Origin: Alteromonas_E sp965248545
GTDB lineage: Bacteria; Pseudomonadota; Gammaproteobacteria; Enterobacterales; Alteromonadaceae
Assembly (NCBI GenBank): GCA_965248545.1
Contig: OZ252110.1
Coordinates: forward strand, 1,736,001 to 1,800,000
Direction: 5' to 3'
DNA: 64,000 nt
Shown: positions 1 to 8,934 of the stretch, piece after piece
Numbering within the stretch: the first letter of the stretch is position 1
Layout: each line of letters opens with the position of its first letter
Notes under the pieces: model-generated
Databases searched by the model: none
Seen by the model: the letters and a program-made list of their open reading frames with translations, nothing else
Told to the model about the DNA's origin: nothing
Made by a program: the position numbers and the translations under genes

Positions 1-1
1 T

Positions 2-370
2 ATCAAACTGCACTATGTACTCAGTGGTCGAGATGACTCAGCGTTTTGGCGTGACAACAAAGATCCTGCTAGTTGGCCTAACGGATTTGCTGAAAAACTC
101 TCGCGGTGGCAGACCTCAATACCGAGTCAATATGAATTTAGTCATGCGTTTGAGCCCTTCACCCGTGAGAGCTACGAATTTATCTTGTATGGCATGCAGC
201 CACGCGCAAAGCTCGCTAGAGTTGCCGCAAACAGTGGCATGCTTGACCCGGATGCACAACGCGGTTTTGAGATTGTAAAACAGCGCAAAACGCAGCTGTC
301 TAGCGTCTTGGGCAATCATCGAGCGTTATTGGAACGGCTACAAAACGAGCGCTTCCCAGCAGCAAACTAA
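2..370 (+). CDS. Flavin-dependent tryptophan halogenase-like protein, C-terminal part (5' end outside window)
   Basis: An open frame enters from the left edge and ends at the TAA at 368-370. The visible 122 residues include LHYVLSGRDDSAFWRDN near the start and a late ESYEFILYGM stretch. Both are typical of the C-terminal end of PrnA-type flavin-dependent tryptophan halogenases and the many halogenase-like proteins of marine proteobacteria. The FAD-binding part and the active-site Lys lie outside the window, so activity cannot be judged. Its stop lies one base from the stop of a second halogenase-like gene on the other strand, so the two are tail to tail. The true substrate is unknown; many such homologues are not tryptophan enzymes. 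Confidence 0.8.
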   Translation: MKLHYVLSGRDDSAFWRDNKDPASWPNGFAEKLSRWQTSIPSQYEFSHAFEPFTRESYEFILYGMQPRAKLARVAANSGMLDPDAQRGFEIVKQRKTQLSSVLGNHRALLERLQNERFPAAN

Positions 371-371
371 G

Positions 372-1850
372 TTAGAATCTTGCGGCCAATGCCGCGTAAT
401 ATTGTTGCGCCTTCTGGTGCAAGTCTCCTGACGTTGCGTCAATGTGCTGCTTGAAATATCCGCTGCCGGCTAACAAGCAATACCAGCTGGGTCTTAAGTA
501 GGCCAACACTGCAGCGTGCTTGTCTAGCACTGGTTCCAGCGGCTCCCCTGCTTCCCACGTTTGCAAGATCTCAGCAAGTCGGTCAGACATCGGGGTTTCG
601 TAACGGTTTATGCGCCAGTATTCAGAATCATTGCGGCTATTGGTTTTGTAGTGCGCAACAATATAGTCTCGTATGCCATCAATCAGATTATTAATACGGG
701 TGTTCACGGAGTCGTGAGCTGCCGCCGATTGATTGACGGCGAGGCCGTTTGCATTGAGCTGCTGAATGAATTGCTGTAGCGAAAATTGCACCAGCATCAG
801 TGCTGTTGCTTCCAGAGGCTCGATAAATCCTTGCGATAAGCCAATCGCCATACAGTTCGCGTACAAATGCTCGCGTCTGCGCCCGACGCGCATTTTGAGA
901 TGTCTTGCAGCAACTGAATCATCCACACCTAGTTGGCGGCGCAGAGTGCTTTCTGCCTCATCTGCAGAGCAATGTTGCTCGCTATAAACATAGCCATTGC
1001 CCTGTCTAGATTGCAATGGGATTTGCCACATCCAACCATGCTGCAGTGCCTCTGAGCGAGTTTCTGTGGGGATTACTCTATCGTCGCAATACTGGGTCTG
1101 GATCGCTACGGCCGCGTTATTCAGTAAGTTATCTGAAAAAGGTAGTAGAGGCACATTTAGCGTCTTCTCGATCAATAAACCGGCGAAGCCACTACAGTCG
1201 ACAAAGACATCTGCTGAAATTGTTTGGCCGTCGTTGGTCGTTATGCTTGCAATAGTACCATTACTGCTTTGCCGAACATGATCCACTGTACCGATGCAAT
1301 GCTTAACGCCACGCTGTATTGCGACATCACGCATATAGTTGCCTAATTTACCGGCGTCGAAGTGGTAGGCGTAGTCTAGGCTGGCGTTGCTGCCCTCTGG
1401 TAGCAGCGGCGATTTGCCTTGGGAAGACAAGTATGATGCCAGGAAAAACGGATCGGGTTGCGCTGCAACGGCTTGGCCGCGACGACGCTGATTAGCTAGC
1501 TCAAAAAAATCATCACCGTGGGCTAAATCATAAGATGAGTAGAACGGATGATAGTAGCTTTCATAACCTTTGACCGTCGACCAGTTGGGGAAGCGAATAC
1601 CGCATTTATAGGTCGCATCGCAGGCATCCATCCAATCGCTCTCCGCGATCCCGACCTGCCGAAAAAAGTCTCTTATATAGGGCGTTGTGCCCTCACCTAC
1701 GCCAATCGTACCTATTGTGTCAGACTCGATAAGCGTGATTTGCGTGGGGTGCTGCAACTGTGCTTGAAGCATGAGAGCTGACATCCAGCCGGCGGTTCCG
1801 CCGCCTACAATTAAGATGCGAATCGGTTCACTAGATTGACTTTTTTGCAT
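372..1850 (-). CDS. Flavin-dependent tryptophan halogenase-family protein
   Basis: PrnA-like FADH2-dependent halogenase family, about 492 residues, a typical length. Numbering from ATG 1850: the FAD-binding GGGTAGW begins at residue 16, the candidate active-site Lys82 sits in YKCGIRFPNW, the family WxWxIP signature is WMWQIP at 273-278, and a Glu in SQGFIEPLEA is at 344, so key halogenase residues are kept. The start at 1850 is preferred over a TTG at 1856 because GGAGA lies at 1861-1865 on the minus strand. It is divergent from the TonB-dependent receptor at 2039 and shares its promoter region, where two palindromic operators lie. In marine bacteria this pairing is often seen in nutrient-uptake loci; the substrate is not predictable from sequence. 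Confidence 0.88.
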   Translation of the reverse strand: MQKSQSSEPIRILIVGGGTAGWMSALMLQAQLQHPTQITLIESDTIGTIGVGEGTTPYIRDFFRQVGIAESDWMDACDATYKCGIRFPNWSTVKGYESYYHPFYSSYDLAHGDDFFELANQRRRGQAVAAQPDPFFLASYLSSQGKSPLLPEGSNASLDYAYHFDAGKLGNYMRDVAIQRGVKHCIGTVDHVRQSSNGTIASITTNDGQTISADVFVDCSGFAGLLIEKTLNVPLLPFSDNLLNNAAVAIQTQYCDDRVIPTETRSEALQHGWMWQIPLQSRQGNGYVYSEQHCSADEAESTLRRQLGVDDSVAARHLKMRVGRRREHLYANCMAIGLSQGFIEPLEATALMLVQFSLQQFIQQLNANGLAVNQSAAAHDSVNTRINNLIDGIRDYIVAHYKTNSRNDSEYWRINRYETPMSDRLAEILQTWEAGEPLEPVLDKHAAVLAYLRPSWYCLLAGSGYFKQHIDATSGDLHQKAQQYYAALAARF

Positions 1851-1959
1851 GTTCAAGGCTTCTCCAGGGCATCTTTTTACAACTTTTTTATTCTCGTCAG
1901 CCCACGAATATTAAGGGGTGGCAGGGGGTACTGTAAATTAATTGTAAAAAAAGTCTTGA

Positions 1960-1973
1960 TGACAACGGTGTCA
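1960..1973. promoter_or_regulatory. Palindromic operator 1, LacI-type half sites
   Basis: TGACA-ACGG-TGTCA is a perfect 5-bp inverted repeat with a 4-bp centre. It carries the same TGACA/TGTCA half sites as the longer palindrome 34 bp downstream. It lies between the divergent halogenase and TonB-receptor genes. LacI-family repressors commonly bind such even palindromes with a central CG; no regulator gene is visible in the window. Confidence 0.6.
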
Positions 1974-1990
1974 CGGATTAGTATTGATCA

Positions 1991-2010
1991 AAATGACATC
2001 GCTGTCATTT
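1991..2010. promoter_or_regulatory. Palindromic operator 2, LacI-type
   Basis: AAATGACA-TCGC-TGTCATTT is a perfect 20-bp palindrome with 8-bp arms, ending about 28 bp before the TonB-receptor start codon. Its core matches operator 1. Being between promoter and start codon, it suits repression of the receptor gene. Assignment to a LacI-family regulator is by motif shape only. Confidence 0.7.
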
Positions 2011-2038
2011 ATTTTTAAAATTATCTGGGACAAACAAT

Positions 2039-4675
2039 ATGAACAGCAAGAACCACCCTCGAAGCAAGTACTCAGCATTGGCGGTAGCCGTGCTGGCAGG
2101 GCTTTCGACCCCTATCGTCGGCGCTCAAGAAGAAGCTGCTGATGCACAACAGTTTGAAACGATCGAAGTTCGTGGCTTTGCCGCATCGCAACGTGAAAAC
2201 CTCAATCAAAAGCGTTTTGCAAACAACGTTGTCGATGTAATTACGGCGGAAGACTTAGGTAAGTTTCCCGACAAAAACATCGGTGAGGCACTGCGTCGCT
2301 TACCTGGTGTTGCGTTGAACAGCCGTTTTGGTGAGGGTGAAAACGTCAGTATTCGTGGTCTTGCCCCAGAGCTTAGTTTGACAACCTTGAACGGTCAGAC
2401 TTTGGCAGCAGCACAATGGTTTGAAGGTAATGCACCAAGCCGTGGCTTCCCTGTAGACCTATTGGCAGCAGAATTGGTTTCTTCACTAGCCGTTTACAAA
2501 TCACCACAAGCCAATATCGACGAAGGTTCTATTGGCGGTAGCATCGACATCCAGACTCGCAAACCGTTAGATCTAGATGCGAACGCGTTTTTCGCGACTG
2601 CAGAAATGCAATACAGCGACTTGGCTGAAGAGTGGGATCCGCAACTTTCTGGTCTTTATAACTGGAAAAACGAAGATGAAACCTTTGGTGTGTTGTTCAA
2701 TGTCAGCAGCCAAAAGCGCACAACTAACCGCGAAAACATGGAAAACTATTTGAGCACAGGTACGACTGTTCTCGATGGAAGTTCTAATGCGACGGCTGCG
2801 ACGTGGGGTGCAGGTTCTGCGTTATTCCAACAAGAGCGTGAGCGTACTGCGTACAATGTGACCATGCAATTTGCACCGAGTGATGCGTTGGAGTTCACAT
2901 TCTCCTACCTTCGTTTTGAGATGGAAGCGAACAACTTAAACTCTAACTACCTCACTATTCCTGGCCGTGCGGATGGTATCCGCAATGTTACGGCTGAGAC
3001 CAGCCAAGGTCTGGCACTAACGCATCAAATCAATGTTGCCGATGCAGAATACTGGTTCGGGCCAGACACCTTCTTCCGTCAGTCTAAGCCAACCAATGAC
3101 ATTCTTGATTTGGGTATGCACTATCAAGGTGATAACTTCCAAGTTAAAGCGCGTCTCGGTAAAACTTCAGCTGACAACGACCTCTATGTATGGGGCTTAT
3201 CAGGCAAAGTTGGTGCTGAGCACATTGAAGCTGGTTTGGTGGATCCTAACGCCACGCAAATTCTCGATCTAACTGGCGAGCGTTTACAGCAATCTTTTAC
3301 TAACTTTGATCCGACTGACCCTGCGAGCTATCCTGCGGTAGCCAACGGTGCCCGTGTTCGCGTGGAAGAAACGGATGAAACATTTGCGCAAGTTGATGTT
3401 ATTTTTGATACCGATTATTCACTAGGCAATGCTGATATCACGGCAATCCATGTAGGTGGTAAGTATAAGTCGCATGAAAAGTCACTCGACCAGTACAACT
3501 TCAATGAGGAATGGTCTCAGCTCTTTGCAACACTGAATGTTGTCACCTACGCTGATTTGCCGACTACCGTTCAATCTGGATTATTCTCAGAGCAGGCGGG
3601 CCCTAACTCACTTACGACCTTACCTATCTTTGATATGGGCCAAATATTGGCATTGGGTGGTCAAAGTATTCCAACCGATGTAACTGCGGCTTCACGTCAA
3701 GATCGAGGCGCATATTACCTGCTTGAAGAAGACATCTTGGCGGCATATGTCATGGCTGAGTTCTCCGGTGAGAAATTCCGCGGCAATGTTGGTTTGCGCT
3801 ATGTCGACACTCAGTTGGACTCAACCGGCTGGCAATCTGAAGACGGCGAATTTACGCGACTTGCCACTGAAAATGGTGACTATAAAGAGTTGTTGCCGAG
3901 CTTTAATATTGCGTATGACATTCGTGATGACTTGGTCTTCCGCGGTGCATTGTCGAAAGTGTTTGCACGTCCTAACTACGGCAACTTGGCCGGTGGCTTG
4001 TCGATCATCGAAGAATTCCGCACTGGTTCAGGTGGTAACCCGAATCTTGACCCATGGAAAGCAAACCAGTTAGATGCCGGACTTGAATGGTACTTTGACG
4101 AAGCATCAGTATTGTCTGCGACCTATTTCTACAAAGACATTGCTTCATACATTTTCGTTCAGTCGAGCCCAGAGAGTGTGCCTGGCTTCGACCAACCGTT
4201 TGAAATTACACGTCCGCGCAACGGTGGTTCAGCTGATTTATCAGGTATCGAATTTAACTTCCAGACCGAGTTTGGCTATGGCTTCGGTTTAGTTGCTAAC
4301 TACACCTATACAGACGCTAAAGTTGAACAGTTAGACGGCGAGGAAGGCTTCTTACCGGGTAACTCTGAAACCATGTGGAACTTGACGCCTTATTGGGAGA
4401 ATGACCAATTTGAAGCGCGGGTAATGATCAACCATCGTGGTAAATACTTCGAAGGCTTTAATCGCGGCGCGGCAAACTTTGTTGATGACTTTACCTCTGT
4501 GGATGTGGCGTTTACGTATCACGTGACAGAAAACATCGACATCAACCTTCAGGGTTTGAATGTTACCAATGAATTGTGGACAGCTCGTCACTCTCAAGAT
4601 GCATGGGACGGCACGTGGCGCCAACTTGCTGAGAACGGCACGCGTTGGTTCGCTGGTGTTAACATCCGTTACTAA
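2039..4675 (+). CDS. TonB-dependent outer-membrane receptor
   Basis: 878-residue outer-membrane active transporter. A signal peptide ends near VGA-Q (residue 29), a TonB-box-like ETIEVRG lies at about 40-46, and a plug domain follows with the EDLGKFPDKNIGEALRRLPGV signature. The rest is a long beta-barrel with alternating aromatic strands, ending in the C-terminal aromatic residue Tyr. This plug type belongs to the large Xanthomonas/Caulobacter-type receptor group often devoted to sugars or other nutrients rather than siderophores. It is divergent from a halogenase-like gene, preceded by two palindromic operators and followed by a strong terminator, so it is probably monocistronic and repressor-controlled. 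The ligand is unknown. Confidence 0.93.
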   Translation: MNSKNHPRSKYSALAVAVLAGLSTPIVGAQEEAADAQQFETIEVRGFAASQRENLNQKRFANNVVDVITAEDLGKFPDKNIGEALRRLPGVALNSRFGEGENVSIRGLAPELSLTTLNGQTLAAAQWFEGNAPSRGFPVDLLAAELVSSLAVYKSPQANIDEGSIGGSIDIQTRKPLDLDANAFFATAEMQYSDLAEEWDPQLSGLYNWKNEDETFGVLFNVSSQKRTTNRENMENYLSTGTTVLDGSSNATAATWGAGSALFQQERERTAYNVTMQFAPSDALEFTFSYLRFEMEANNLNSNYLTIPGRADGIRNVTAETSQGLALTHQINVADAEYWFGPDTFFRQSKPTNDILDLGMHYQGDNFQVKARLGKTSADNDLYVWGLSGKVGAEHIEAGLVDPNATQILDLTGERLQQSFTNFDPTDPASYPAVANGARVRVEETDETFAQVDVIFDTDYSLGNADITAIHVGGKYKSHEKSLDQYNFNEEWSQLFATLNVVTYADLPTTVQSGLFSEQAGPNSLTTLPIFDMGQILALGGQSIPTDVTAASRQDRGAYYLLEEDILAAYVMAEFSGEKFRGNVGLRYVDTQLDSTGWQSEDGEFTRLATENGDYKELLPSFNIAYDIRDDLVFRGALSKVFARPNYGNLAGGLSIIEEFRTGSGGNPNLDPWKANQLDAGLEWYFDEASVLSATYFYKDIASYIFVQSSPESVPGFDQPFEITRPRNGGSADLSGIEFNFQTEFGYGFGLVANYTYTDAKVEQLDGEEGFLPGNSETMWNLTPYWENDQFEARVMINHRGKYFEGFNRGAANFVDDFTSVDVAFTYHVTENIDINLQGLNVTNELWTARHSQDAWDGTWRQLAENGTRWFAGVNIRY

Positions 4676-4731
4676 GCACAGGATGTAAAAGGTGTGTTCC
4701 TGATGACCGTTTAACCGGTTGTAGGTTGGTT

Positions 4732-4760
4732 GGGCAGCTCTCATGAGCTGCCCTTTTTTG
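4732..4760 (+). terminator. Rho-independent terminator of the TonB-receptor gene
   Basis: GGGCAGCTC-TCAT-GAGCTGCCC forms a 9-bp GC-rich stem with a 4-base loop, followed directly by TTTTTTG. It lies 56 bp after the receptor stop codon. Confidence 0.92.
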
Positions 4761-4955
4761 TCTCTATTCTTTTGCCTTTCCCGATATTGTCCATTTAAAT
4801 CTAAAATACGTTGCTATCATTTTTAGTTTCAATTGGGATTTGTCACCTTATTTTAATCAGACAGATTGCTAGTCAATTGCAATTATTGTTTCGTATCCTA
4901 CTATTACTTAGACGACTGTTGAGTGCAGAAAGCTTGAATCTGAAGGGGACAACTT

Positions 4956-5819
4956 GTGAAGCTCTGGTTGGTAATATTCGCTATCTTTTCATTCAATGTT
5001 TCTGGTGAAATTGTTAATACCTTGGGGCCCCAAAAGGCCGTAGATGTTAGCCATGATTTTTTCGTAAAGCTGCTCGAAACATCCACTATGTTAGGTGCAA
5101 AAGGCACTGAATCCCCGATTGAGATTCGAACAAAGCCTTACTCTGGTCAAGGTCGAGTGTTAGAGTTGCTCGGCAAAGATAAATACTATGACATAGTCTG
5201 GACCGCCAATACTGAGGAGCGAAACCTTTCCTTATACCCGGTTCCATTTCCACTTTTCCGAGGGGGGCTGGGGTTACGAGGTTTTGTTATCAGGAAGCAA
5301 GATCAAGACTATTTCAGTAGAGTTTTTGATGTCGAGGACTTAAAGAAAACTGTACTTTGTCAAGGTCGACACTGGCCGGATTCCGATATTCTTAAAGAAG
5401 CAGGTTTGCTCGTTGAGGAAATTACACATTTTGACGCAATGCTTGCGATGGTGAGCATGGGGCGGTGCGATGCGGTTACGCTTAGTGTGTTTGAAGGGGC
5501 CGCCGAATTGCAGGCTTTAGAATCTGATTTCCCTGATTTGATTTTCTTTACAGAAGTCGTTTTACAATATGATCTTGTCATGAATTTCTATGTTAACAAA
5601 GATAACAAAGTGCTCGCCGAACGAGTTTATCGTGGCTTAACGGAAATGAATAAAACAGGGGAGTTTGATCGTTTGCTCGAATCGCATGCATTGACCAAAG
5701 ACGTCATTTCAGCTTGGAATTCTGAAATACATCGAGTGATTCGCATCCCAAATCAAAATAGGACGGATATACAGTCACAACTTGAATATTTTTGGCCTAT
5801 GGTAAATACGTCTCGTTAA
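4956..5819 (+). CDS. Periplasmic solute-binding protein-like (SBP family 3 type), orphan
   Basis: 287 residues starting with GTG at 4956, preceded by GAAGGGG at 4942-4948, a good ribosome-binding site. The N-terminal signal peptide (MKLWLVIFAIFSFNVSG) predicts export. The body has the layout of periplasmic amino-acid-type binding proteins: a two-lobe fold with a short PFPLFRGGLGLRGFVIR segment and a C-terminal NKTGEFDRLLESH stretch. No ABC permease or ATPase is adjacent, so it may be a sensor or accessory binding protein rather than part of a transporter. Two further orphans of the same type are at 23616 and 29499. The ligand is unknown. Confidence 0.72.
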   Translation: MKLWLVIFAIFSFNVSGEIVNTLGPQKAVDVSHDFFVKLLETSTMLGAKGTESPIEIRTKPYSGQGRVLELLGKDKYYDIVWTANTEERNLSLYPVPFPLFRGGLGLRGFVIRKQDQDYFSRVFDVEDLKKTVLCQGRHWPDSDILKEAGLLVEEITHFDAMLAMVSMGRCDAVTLSVFEGAAELQALESDFPDLIFFTEVVLQYDLVMNFYVNKDNKVLAERVYRGLTEMNKTGEFDRLLESHALTKDVISAWNSEIHRVIRIPNQNRTDIQSQLEYFWPMVNTSR

Positions 5820-5830
5820 CGTAATATTAG

Positions 5831-6997
5831 CTATTTTTCGACACTTTGCTTGAACAGTGCCAATGCCTTAACGTTATCTTGCTTACGTTCACTAATTTGC
5901 GCCAGTAACCGCAAATTCTCTGGTGTTGCTTTCAGTTTAGCGGCTTTTTGCAGCGCTTTTTCGGCTAGAATATCGTTGCCACTGTTCATTGCAATGATAC
6001 CGAGCGTGGTTAAGAATTCGACGTTGTCCTCGTCCTTTTTCAACCAATGCTCCAGCAGTTTGGTCGAAGGCGAAGGATCTGCCACACGCAATTGTTTAAA
6101 CAGCGGTAGCAAGCGGTCGACTGGCCCTGTCGTTTGCCATTCAACTAGGTGCTTTTGCGCATCATGGTGCATACCTTGATCCAGCAACTGCTGCACAAAT
6201 GCCGCCCGTTTAGCCTGATCTTTGCGGTCTGCTCGTGGTAATTGATGCCAATGTTGAACCAGCGCGTTAGCGCCAGATTTACTTGCGATTTCGGCAAACT
6301 CGCCGTGCGCCGCTTTAGTCGCCCATTCCGCATACTCATCACCAAGGATCTTCTTCCAGCCGGGAAGACGGTTTTGAATTTCTTGCCAACGGCCAAGTTC
6401 AGCCAAGCATGAAATCCATAGATCAACACTCGATTTACGTAACTTCTCTTTATCATCAAAGTTTTCAATAATAGTGAGTGCTAACTGGGGGCTTTGTTCG
6501 TTGAGGTGGAATTTGGCAATACAAACATGCGCTGCATAATCTGAGTCACTCTCGTCGGCTGCACGTTGCCACAATTTTTGTGCCCGAGAATTCTCGCCGA
6601 GCTCAGCGGCGACTTGGCCTGCCGCGAGCCAATTGACCCCATCGAAATCGCCGGCTTCGGCTTTGCGCAACCAGCGATCGGCTCGTTTTAGATCACCCTC
6701 AAAATAAGCGGTTATCCCTTTAAAATAAGCTTTGTTCAACCGGCGCTGACTGAAGCTACCCAGCCATAACTTAGAGCCAGCCAGCATGCGGATAAGCCGC
6801 TTAATAAGCCATTCTAAACCCAGAAATACAACCACACTGGCGAGTAGCATAAAACCCAACACGACCACACTTGTTTCAATGGTATATTGTCCCATTGAAA
6901 CCAGCACATAGCCTTTTTCACCTACCAATGATGGGCCCGCCACCATTGCTAGCATCAGTAATAAAAACAAAACCAACAACATGACTAAGCGTGTCAT
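5831..6997 (-). CDS. hemY: HemY, heme-biosynthesis-associated inner-membrane TPR protein
   Basis: 388 residues, the usual gammaproteobacterial HemY length. Two N-terminal membrane segments (about residues 3-20 and 42-65) are followed by a basic stretch and a long alpha-helical TPR-like region. Such regions occur in proteins that organise late heme synthesis at the membrane; its exact biochemical role is not settled. The start overlaps the hemX stop by four bases (ATGA at 6994-6997), showing translational coupling in hemC-hemD-hemX-hemY. Confidence 0.95.
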   Translation of the reverse strand: MTRLVMLLVLFLLLMLAMVAGPSLVGEKGYVLVSMGQYTIETSVVVLGFMLLASVVVFLGLEWLIKRLIRMLAGSKLWLGSFSQRRLNKAYFKGITAYFEGDLKRADRWLRKAEAGDFDGVNWLAAGQVAAELGENSRAQKLWQRAADESDSDYAAHVCIAKFHLNEQSPQLALTIIENFDDKEKLRKSSVDLWISCLAELGRWQEIQNRLPGWKKILGDEYAEWATKAAHGEFAEIASKSGANALVQHWHQLPRADRKDQAKRAAFVQQLLDQGMHHDAQKHLVEWQTTGPVDRLLPLFKQLRVADPSPSTKLLEHWLKKDEDNVEFLTTLGIIAMNSGNDILAEKALQKAAKLKATPENLRLLAQISERKQDNVKALALFKQSVEK

Positions 6998-8205
6998 AGT
7001 GACTTCTCTCCTCGACTAAATAAGGCATTCAAGCGCTCATCAAGCCTGTCTTCTAACGGTTTTTGCACTCTAAACTGTTGTGGGTAGGGTTTCTCAACTT
7101 CCGTCTGTTGGAGGTTTTGCAGCGCGGCCATAAATTGTTGTACTGCGGTTTCCTCAAGATCAAAGTCCTCCACTAATATGTGCAGAGCTCTTTGTAAAGA
7201 TTGTTGATAGAGGGTCGGCTGCGCCGCTATTGCAGCTGACTTGGCTTGCATTAGCGCAAGTTGTAATTGTTCCTTGAGTAGCCATTGTGCCTGTTCAGAC
7301 ATGTATGGTTCGACCGCAGTCTCGCGCCTTTTAATGGTAATAAAATCTTCAACTAGGGCGTCCCAGCTGCGCGATAGGTTCTCGCGCCAATCACTGATCG
7401 AATTCGTCAGTGCTTGTACTTCTTGGCCTGGTTCGGGATCTGGGAGTCGCAGCGCGTCTACCGGTAGTGCCTCAATCAGCGGTAGCATACCTGAGAGCGA
7501 TAGCGCCACGGATGTTAATGACGTTGGATTGATTTGCTGCAGTGCTTGAATATCTTCAGCTAACAATTGGCGAATGGGTAGCAGTGACGGGTCAGCTAAA
7601 TCAGCCAACCGTTTGTCAGCTTCTTTCAACATCATTAATGCACTGCGTTCGTCCGCCTCTAACCAAAGTTTACGCCCAGCGATCCGAACTAAATAGTCAG
7701 CTTCAGCGAGCAACCAATCTGATGGTCTGCGGCCGCCAATTTCAGCAAGTTGTAGTTGTAGATTGTTGATGACTTGCTGTTGCGTTTCTAAACGCTGATT
7801 AGCAAGCGCGAGTTGGTCAGCGGTTTGGCCGAGACTGGCGTCTAACGTTGCGCTTTGCTCCTGTTGCGCTTTTAGCTGAATGTCTTGATTGCGTTGTAAT
7901 GTCTGAACGGCTTGTGTTTGTTGCTCAACGGAGGTAACGGCGGCGGCGACCTGGGAATCAGTATGGCGTAATTTATTCCAGTAATACCAAGCACCTGCGC
8001 CGCCTATTGTGCCAATCAAAACCAGATTGAGTAGCACAACAAACCAGACTAGGCCTAAGCTCTGGGGCTTGGTATCGACTTGGTTTGCAGGCTTTGTTGA
8101 CACATTAGACTTTGGCGGCTTTTCAGTCGACTGTTTGGTTAACTTTGGCTCGGTGTTTTCCGGTTTTTCTGGGGAAGACGGTTGTGCCTTGTCTGCGTCT
8201 GTCAT
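6994..8205 (-). CDS. hemX: HemX, uroporphyrinogen-III C-methyltransferase-like membrane protein
   Basis: 403 residues. A charged Pro/Lys-rich cytoplasmic N-terminus is followed by one membrane segment (about 52-75) and a Gln-rich coiled coil (about 85-155). Then comes the HemX domain with the signature RPSDWLLAEADYLVRIAGRKLWLE. The family was named after methyltransferases but lacks an evident SAM-binding domain, so it is better viewed as a structural or regulatory heme-pathway protein. It is third in hemCDXY; the stop overlaps hemY and the gene begins 3 bp after hemD. Confidence 0.93.
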   Translation of the reverse strand: MTDADKAQPSSPEKPENTEPKLTKQSTEKPPKSNVSTKPANQVDTKPQSLGLVWFVVLLNLVLIGTIGGAGAWYYWNKLRHTDSQVAAAVTSVEQQTQAVQTLQRNQDIQLKAQQEQSATLDASLGQTADQLALANQRLETQQQVINNLQLQLAEIGGRRPSDWLLAEADYLVRIAGRKLWLEADERSALMMLKEADKRLADLADPSLLPIRQLLAEDIQALQQINPTSLTSVALSLSGMLPLIEALPVDALRLPDPEPGQEVQALTNSISDWRENLSRSWDALVEDFITIKRRETAVEPYMSEQAQWLLKEQLQLALMQAKSAAIAAQPTLYQQSLQRALHILVEDFDLEETAVQQFMAALQNLQQTEVEKPYPQQFRVQKPLEDRLDERLNALFSRGEKSL

Positions 8206-8208
8206 GTA

Positions 8209-8934
8209 TCACTCCATAAACTGATGAATACACTGTATCAATGCTGAGTCGCTTGCGCCAGCGCTGATCTGTATTGAACTAATACCAAATTGCTGAGCTT
8301 GTTCAGCGATGCGTTTGCTGGGCACTACCCATTTTTTTGAGCGAAGAGACTGCGCCTTTGGAGCATTCATTAAGGCATGTAATGCTTCACCATTAGTAGA
8401 GACAATCGTGTCTGCGTTCTTAAGCTGCTGCCAGTCTCGCTCAGACAGCGTCAGTAAGGCGCGTCGATAGACTTTGCACTCAACTACGTTCGCGCCTTTG
8501 GCTGCAAGGGTAGTGGCAAGAGTATCTCGGCCTTGTTCACCTTTTAGGATAATGACAGGCCGTCCTGCCACATTTTGTAAGTCTGCCAATGCCAGAACAC
8601 CTTCAGAATCGTGCTGTTGTGGGACTTGGACCGGCTCCTTGAGTTTGGATAAGGCAGTAAGTGTTTTTGGTCCGATGGCTACAATCCGCCATGTTTTTGG
8701 AATCCTGAATCCCTGTGCCACCGCCTCAATAAGCGCCGAACACGCGTACTGACTCGTCACAATAATGATCGCTTGTGCGTCTTGACGCTCAAGCAGTATC
8801 GCCTGCACCTTTGTGGCTACATCTTGTTGCGGGACAATGTTTTGTACCGCAATACCCGCGCATTCCAGGCCCTGCCGTCGCCAATGATCAACACTAGCGT
8901 CAAGAGCGGGAAGGGGCCGGATTAGTGCAATCAT
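8209..8934 (-). CDS. hemD: Uroporphyrinogen-III synthase
   Basis: 241 residues, the normal length for HemD, which closes hydroxymethylbilane into uroporphyrinogen III with inversion of ring D. The two-domain pattern is visible: an N-terminal RPLPALDASVDHW, a central IIVTSQYA and later TIVSTNGEALHAL, both typical of this poorly conserved family. The start overlaps the hemC stop by four bases (8931-8934), and the partner that makes its substrate is hemC. Sequence conservation is low in this family, but the operon position makes the call firm. Confidence 0.94.
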   Translation of the reverse strand: MIALIRPLPALDASVDHWRRQGLECAGIAVQNIVPQQDVATKVQAILLERQDAQAIIIVTSQYACSALIEAVAQGFRIPKTWRIVAIGPKTLTALSKLKEPVQVPQQHDSEGVLALADLQNVAGRPVIILKGEQGRDTLATTLAAKGANVVECKVYRRALLTLSERDWQQLKNADTIVSTNGEALHALMNAPKAQSLRSKKWVVPSKRIAEQAQQFGISSIQISAGASDSALIQCIHQFME

